Source: Thalassospira povalilytica (GTDB lineage Bacteria > Pseudomonadota > Alphaproteobacteria > Rhodospirillales > Thalassospiraceae). From it: a stretch of DNA of 64,000 nucleotides. The notes under the pieces are model-generated. The model did no database searches and was not told where the DNA came from. It was given only the letters and a program-made list of their open reading frames with translations. The DNA lies in NCBI RefSeq assembly GCF_002844235.1, contig NZ_PGTS01000009.1, positions 121,160 through 185,159 of the forward strand, given 5' to 3'. The position numbers and the translations under genes are program-made. This document shows, piece after piece, positions 60,684 through 64,000 of this stretch. How positions within the stretch are numbered: position 1 is the stretch's first letter; each line of letters begins with the position of its first letter.

Positions 60684-63600
60684 TTACCACTCGATACGTT
60701 CGACATTGGAGAAAGTCAACTCAGAACCATCCGAAAAGACGATGGTTCCCGACGAATCGGTGGAAAGTTCAAGCGAGTGTTTCTTCGAATCGGTGATTGT
60801 CCCTTCATCAAGAATCAGGGTCCAGTCACACGAGTCGAGATGGCCACCCCCAACACCATGCAATTCGATGGTATCGGTCGTCCAGCCGTTGGCACCACCA
60901 TCTACATGGTCCTTGCCATCGCCCATATTAAAGATGAACAGATCCGAACCGCCGCCGCCATACAGGGTATCATCCCCGATGCCGCCTATCAGCGTATCGT
61001 CGTCATCCCCGCCAAGCAGAAGATCGTTACCGTCCCCGCCACTTAGCGTATCGCGCCCGGCACCGCCCGAAAGGGTGTCGTCGCCTTCTTCGCCATACAG
61101 CTTGTCGTCACCGCCACCGCTATCGAGTGTGTCGTTGCCCGACCCGCCATAGAACGTATCCTTGCCCCAGCCCCCGGTCAGGGTGTCATTGCCAGAACCA
61201 CCATCGAAATAGTTGTCACCACCATCGGCATTAAGAATGTCATTGCCATCGCCGCCAAGGAAGGTGTCATCGCCCCAGGCCCCATGGATGGAGTCGTTGC
61301 CATCCCCGCCCCAGACGGTGTTTTTGCCGCTGCCAACGTCGATATTGTCGTTGCCCGACCCGGCCGAGACCGTGTCATTGTCACTGCCCGCCGTGATGGA
61401 GTCATTGCCGCTGCCGGTTTCGATATAGTTGCGACCCTCGCCAGCGCCGATGGTGTTGTTGCCGTCTCCGGCAAAGATTTTGTCATCGCCGGAACCGACA
61501 CTGATGCTGTCGTCTCCTGCGCCGGTCCAGACGGTATTGCGCCCCTCACCGGCAGAGATTTTGTTATCTCCGCCTTCGTCATAGATGATGTCGTCGCCAG
61601 AGCCGCTGCTGATCGTGTCATTCCCGGTGCCGGTCCAGACGACATTGCGGCCTTCGCCCGCACTGACAAAGTTGTCACCGTCGCCGCCAATGATCGTGTC
61701 ATTGCCACTGCCGGCATACAGGGTGTCCTTGCCGTCACCGGTTTCGATATAGTTATTGCCTTCATTGGCATAAATGATGTTGTCACCATCGCTGGCAAAG
61801 ATCTTGTCATGACCGCTTCCAGCCGTGATGTAATCATTGCCGGCACCGCCATAGATGGTGTTGTTGCCTTCGCCGCCATGCACCGTGTCATTGCCGGAAC
61901 CGGCATCTATATAATCATGGCCGTCATCACCGGTGACACTGTCATCACCGTCCCCGGCATAGATCACATCATTGCCATTCCCGCCCCAGATCGTGTCATT
62001 GCCGGCATTGGTCGATACCGTGTCATGACCGCCACCGGCACCGATGGTATCGTTGCCCGAACCGGTTTCGAAGGTTTCATTGGCATCCGTCCCCCACAGG
62101 GTTTCGTTGCTGTCTGCCAGTTCTTCGATCGTGACTTCCAGAATGGCCGTTGTCGTTGCCGTATCGTCACCATCCCGGGACTGAACAGACACCGTCAGTT
62201 CGAACGTACCGGAATAGTCGCTTGCCGCGGTGATGGTCAGCCCGACCAGCTGTGCAGCCCCAAGCGTCCAGCTTCCATCGCCGTTATTGGTTCCGGCAGA
62301 CAGGCGTGCGCCATCGGGAACCCCGGAAATCGTGATCGACAGGGTTTCACTGCTGTCCGTGACCGCAGCATCAATATCAAGCGGAACACTGTTGCCTTCA
62401 TCCCCGCTGGCGTCCGACACCTCAAGCGTTGGTGTATCGGCAACGCCGGCAACGTCCACAGTAATGGTGTCATTGACACTCGCACTGTCATTGCCATCGG
62501 CTGATGTCACCGTGACGTTCAGATCGAACGATCCGGAATAGTCATCGGGCGGCGTGATGGTCAGGCCGTCAAGATCGCCTGCCGACAGGGTCCAGGTGCC
62601 ATCACCATTATCGGTTCCGGCCGACAGGGTCGCCCCATCGGGCACACCGGAAATCGTCACCGACAGGGTTTCGGATGCGTCGCCAAGCCCGGCACTGATA
62701 TCAAGACCGATCGCGCTGTCTTCGTTGCCCGATGCGTCGGAAACCGCAAGGTCCGGCGCATCGGCAACCGCGGTCACACCAACCGTGATGGTATCACTGA
62801 TGCTTGATGTGTCATTGCCATCGGTCGATGTGACCGTCACATCCAGATCAAACCCGCCGGAATAATCTTCGGGCGGTGTGATGGTCAGGCCGTCAAGATC
62901 GCCTGCCGACAGGGTCCAGGTACCATCACCATTATCGGTTCCAGCCGACAGGGTTGCCCCATCGGGTATACCGGAAATCGTGATCGAAAGGATTTCGGAC
63001 GCGTCGCTCAACCCGGCGCTGATATCAAGGCTGATCGCGCTGTCCTCGTTGCCCGATGCATCGGCAACCTCAAGACTTGGCGTATCGGCAACCCCGGCCA
63101 CATCAACCGTGATGACGTCACTGGTTGATGTACTGTCATCACCAGACGTTGAAACGGCAGTAACCGACAGATCAAACGACCCGGAATAATCATCGGCCGG
63201 TGTGATCGTCAGACCTTCAAGCTGGTCCGAACTCAGCGTCCAGGTGCCATCACCATTGTCGGTTCCTGCCGACAAAGTCGCCCCGTCCGGAACGCCCGAA
63301 ATCGTGATCGTCAGCGTTTCGGTGCTGTCATTCAGCCCAGCAGCAATATCAAGCGAAATGCTTGTATCTTCATTGCCGCTTGCATCGGCAACCGACAGGG
63401 TCGGGCTTTCTGCTGACGGGTCATAAAGTTCGCCATCGACATAGATTTCAAGATTTTCGACATTGTCGACTTCGACACCCAGTGCCTCAAGCGTAAGGCT
63501 GCCCTCACCGCCAGATGCAATGTGGTCCTGCAAATCCTGAAGCGCATCAAGAACACCATCGCCCGAAAGCTGTTCCGAGGTCAGATACAGCTTCAGGGTA

Positions 63601-64000
63601 TCGGTCTGACTACCACCATCAACAATGCCCGTGCCCTCGCCGGTCAGATCGACCGTATAGCGGATTTCATCCGACCCTGATTCGCCATACAGCTTGTCAT
63701 CGCCCGACCCGATCAGGATATCGTTCGAATTCCCGCCATAAAGCGTATCGGTGCCCTCACCGCCATCAAGGGTGTCATGACCGCTGCCGCCAAGGATGGT
63801 GTCGTTGCCCGCACCACCATCAACGGTGTCGCTTGAACTTCCGGCATCGATGTAATCATCCCCGGCACCGCCGGTAATCGTGTCTTTGCCGCCGCCGCCA
63901 AAGATGGTGTCATTGCCTTCACCGCCATCGACAGTGTCATGCGAACCACCGGCATTGATGTAATCGTCACCGGCACCACCGGTTATCGTGTCCTTGCCGC
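60684..64000 (-). CDS. large RTX / type I-secreted repeat protein (5' end outside window)
   Basis: The frame is open to the right edge; 1104 residues are visible. In order they are: nonapeptide RTX repeats (GGxGxDxxx) up to about residue 110; a linker; four 108-residue Ig/cadherin-like units ('[19 protein letters not shown]', '[23 protein letters not shown]' in each); a second long RTX block of about 35 repeats; and a C-terminal about 90 residues with '[19 protein letters not shown]' and an uncleaved type I secretion signal region ending 'SNVERIEW'. RTX repeats bind calcium outside the cell. This is probably a surface adhesin or biofilm protein. No protease or lipase motif is visible in this part, and the HlyB/D/TolC genes are not in the window. 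Confidence 0.9.
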   Translation of the reverse strand, partial: GKDTITGGAGDDYINAGGSHDTVDGGEGNDTIFGGGGKDTITGGAGDDYIDAGSSSDTVDGGAGNDTILGGSGHDTLDGGEGTDTLYGGNSNDILIGSGDDKLYGESGSDEIRYTVDLTGEGTGIVDGGSQTDTLKLYLTSEQLSGDGVLDALQDLQDHIASGGEGSLTLEALGVEVDNVENLEIYVDGELYDPSAESPTLSVADASGNEDTSISLDIAAGLNDSTETLTITISGVPDGATLSAGTDNGDGTWTLSSDQLEGLTITPADDYSGSFDLSVTAVSTSGDDSTSTSDVITVDVAGVADTPSLEVADASGNEDSAISLDISAGLSDASEILSITISGIPDGATLSAGTDNGDGTWTLSAGDLDGLTITPPEDYSGGFDLDVTVTSTDGNDTSSISDTITVGVTAVADAPDLAVSDASGNEDSAIGLDISAGLGDASETLSVTISGVPDGATLSAGTDNGDGTWTLSAGDLDGLTITPPDDYSGSFDLNVTVTSADGNDSASVNDTITVDVAGVADTPTLEVSDASGDEGNSVPLDIDAAVTDSSETLSITISGVPDGARLSAGTNNGDGSWTLGAAQLVGLTITAASDYSGTFELTVSVQSRDGDDTATTTAILEVTIEELADSNETLWGTDANETFETGSGNDTIGAGGGHDTVSTNAGNDTIWGGNGNDVIYAGDGDDSVTGDDGHDYIDAGSGNDTVHGGEGNNTIYGGAGNDYITAGSGHDKIFASDGDNIIYANEGNNYIETGDGKDTLYAGSGNDTIIGGDGDNFVSAGEGRNVVWTGTGNDTISSGSGDDIIYDEGGDNKISAGEGRNTVWTGAGDDSISVGSGDDKIFAGDGNNTIGAGEGRNYIETGSGNDSITAGSDNDTVSAGSGNDNIDVGSGKNTVWGGDGNDSIHGAWGDDTFLGGDGNDILNADGGDNYFDGGSGNDTLTGGWGKDTFYGGSGNDTLDSGGGDDKLYGEEGDDTLSGGAGRDTLSGGDGNDLLLGGDDDDTLIGGIGDDTLYGGGGSDLFIFNMGDGKDHVDGGANGWTTDTIELHGVGGGHLDSCDWTLILDEGTITDSKKHSLELSTDSSGTIVFSDGSELTFSNVERIEW
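62103..63398 (-). repeat. four tandem 324-bp units in the RTX gene
   Basis: Period exactly 324 bp (108 residues), counted from the recurring '[11 protein letters not shown]' segment. Neighbouring units share long identical DNA, for example around 62570 and 62894. The fourth unit (62103-62426) is the most diverged. This is a typical target for copy-number change by recombination. Confidence 0.85.

Noticed and set aside
61284..63189. Long plus-strand frames over the RTX gene
   Set aside because: They are mirror frames created by the biased repeat codons; the minus-strand frame gives the recognisable GGxGxD and Ig-like sequence.
60960..64000. Regularly spaced short repeats resembling a CRISPR array
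   Set aside because: The repeats are degenerate RTX nonapeptide codons in a single open frame, without constant repeats and unique spacers.

Overview
The window looks like chromosomal sequence from a marine-type alphaproteobacterium, probably Rhodospirillales and Thalassospira-like (inference from gene content, not a search). The supporting signs are the order rpmH-rnpA-yidD-yidC-engB-argB, the lipid A block msbA-DUF374-waaA-lpxK-lpxL, DUF4170 and Atu4866-type small proteins, a PlcP/Agt lipid-remodelling pair, many soluble or HAMP-type chemoreceptors, and coding density and codon use that are even across the window. No rRNA, tRNA, insertion sequence, prophage or CRISPR array was seen. Nearly all genes are ordinary core genes. 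The interest lies in regulation and in a few accessory modules.

Layout. 1-11.1 kb: tail of a CPA-type antiporter with a TrkA-N domain, a methyltransferase, a triple-PAS soluble chemoreceptor, a duplicated DUF4170 protein, UbiD, PmbA/TldE, and a membrane chemoreceptor with a long helical sensor region. 11.6-14.8 kb: a lipid-kinase gene divergent from plcP-agt, a candidate phosphate-starvation membrane-remodelling module with a Pho-box-like site. 14.9-22.3 kb: envelope genes, namely a degenerate LPS-kinase-like protein, msbA, DUF374 acyltransferase, waaA, lpxK and lpxL in one tightly overlapped run. 22.4-28.5 kb: MarR regulator, then the minus-strand xseA / M23 peptidase / gamma-glutamyltransferase run, and purD. 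28.5-31.8 kb: a FecBCD-type ABC importer preceded by a clear cobalamin riboswitch and, downstream of that, a perfect AT-rich palindrome resembling a Zur operator lying over a candidate promoter. 32-38 kb: periplasmic glucan protein (Tat signal), AraC regulator, SDR plus Atu4866-type protein, methyltransferase divergent from an Rrf2 regulator, and TadA. 38-47.2 kb: PuuD-like amidase, RluB with a long Gly/Arg tail, RsmD, XRE regulator, MFS transporter, serine hydrolase, ChrA and AMP nucleosidase. 47.7-52.5 kb: an ECF sigma factor with a very small anti-sigma-like partner, a ribbon-helix-helix protein, a YqaA membrane protein, a secreted acidic helical protein and Dps. The last two are transcribed divergently from back-to-back GGAAC-N16-CGTT promoters (general-stress, EcfG type). 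A second, extended lipid kinase follows. 52.5-60.5 kb: ftsY-mtaB, a diguanylate cyclase, argB, engB, yidC, yidD, rnpA, rpmH. 60.7 kb to the right edge: the 3' part of a very large RTX/type-I-secreted repeat protein that continues beyond the window.

How it works together: most modules concern the envelope (lipid A, membrane lipid replacement, periplasmic glucan, YidC insertion, secreted repeat protein) and sensing (two chemoreceptors, diguanylate cyclase, stress sigma factor). The strongest regulatory reading is the importer at 28.5-31.8 kb, which appears to combine B12-responsive termination with a metal-type operator on a second promoter.
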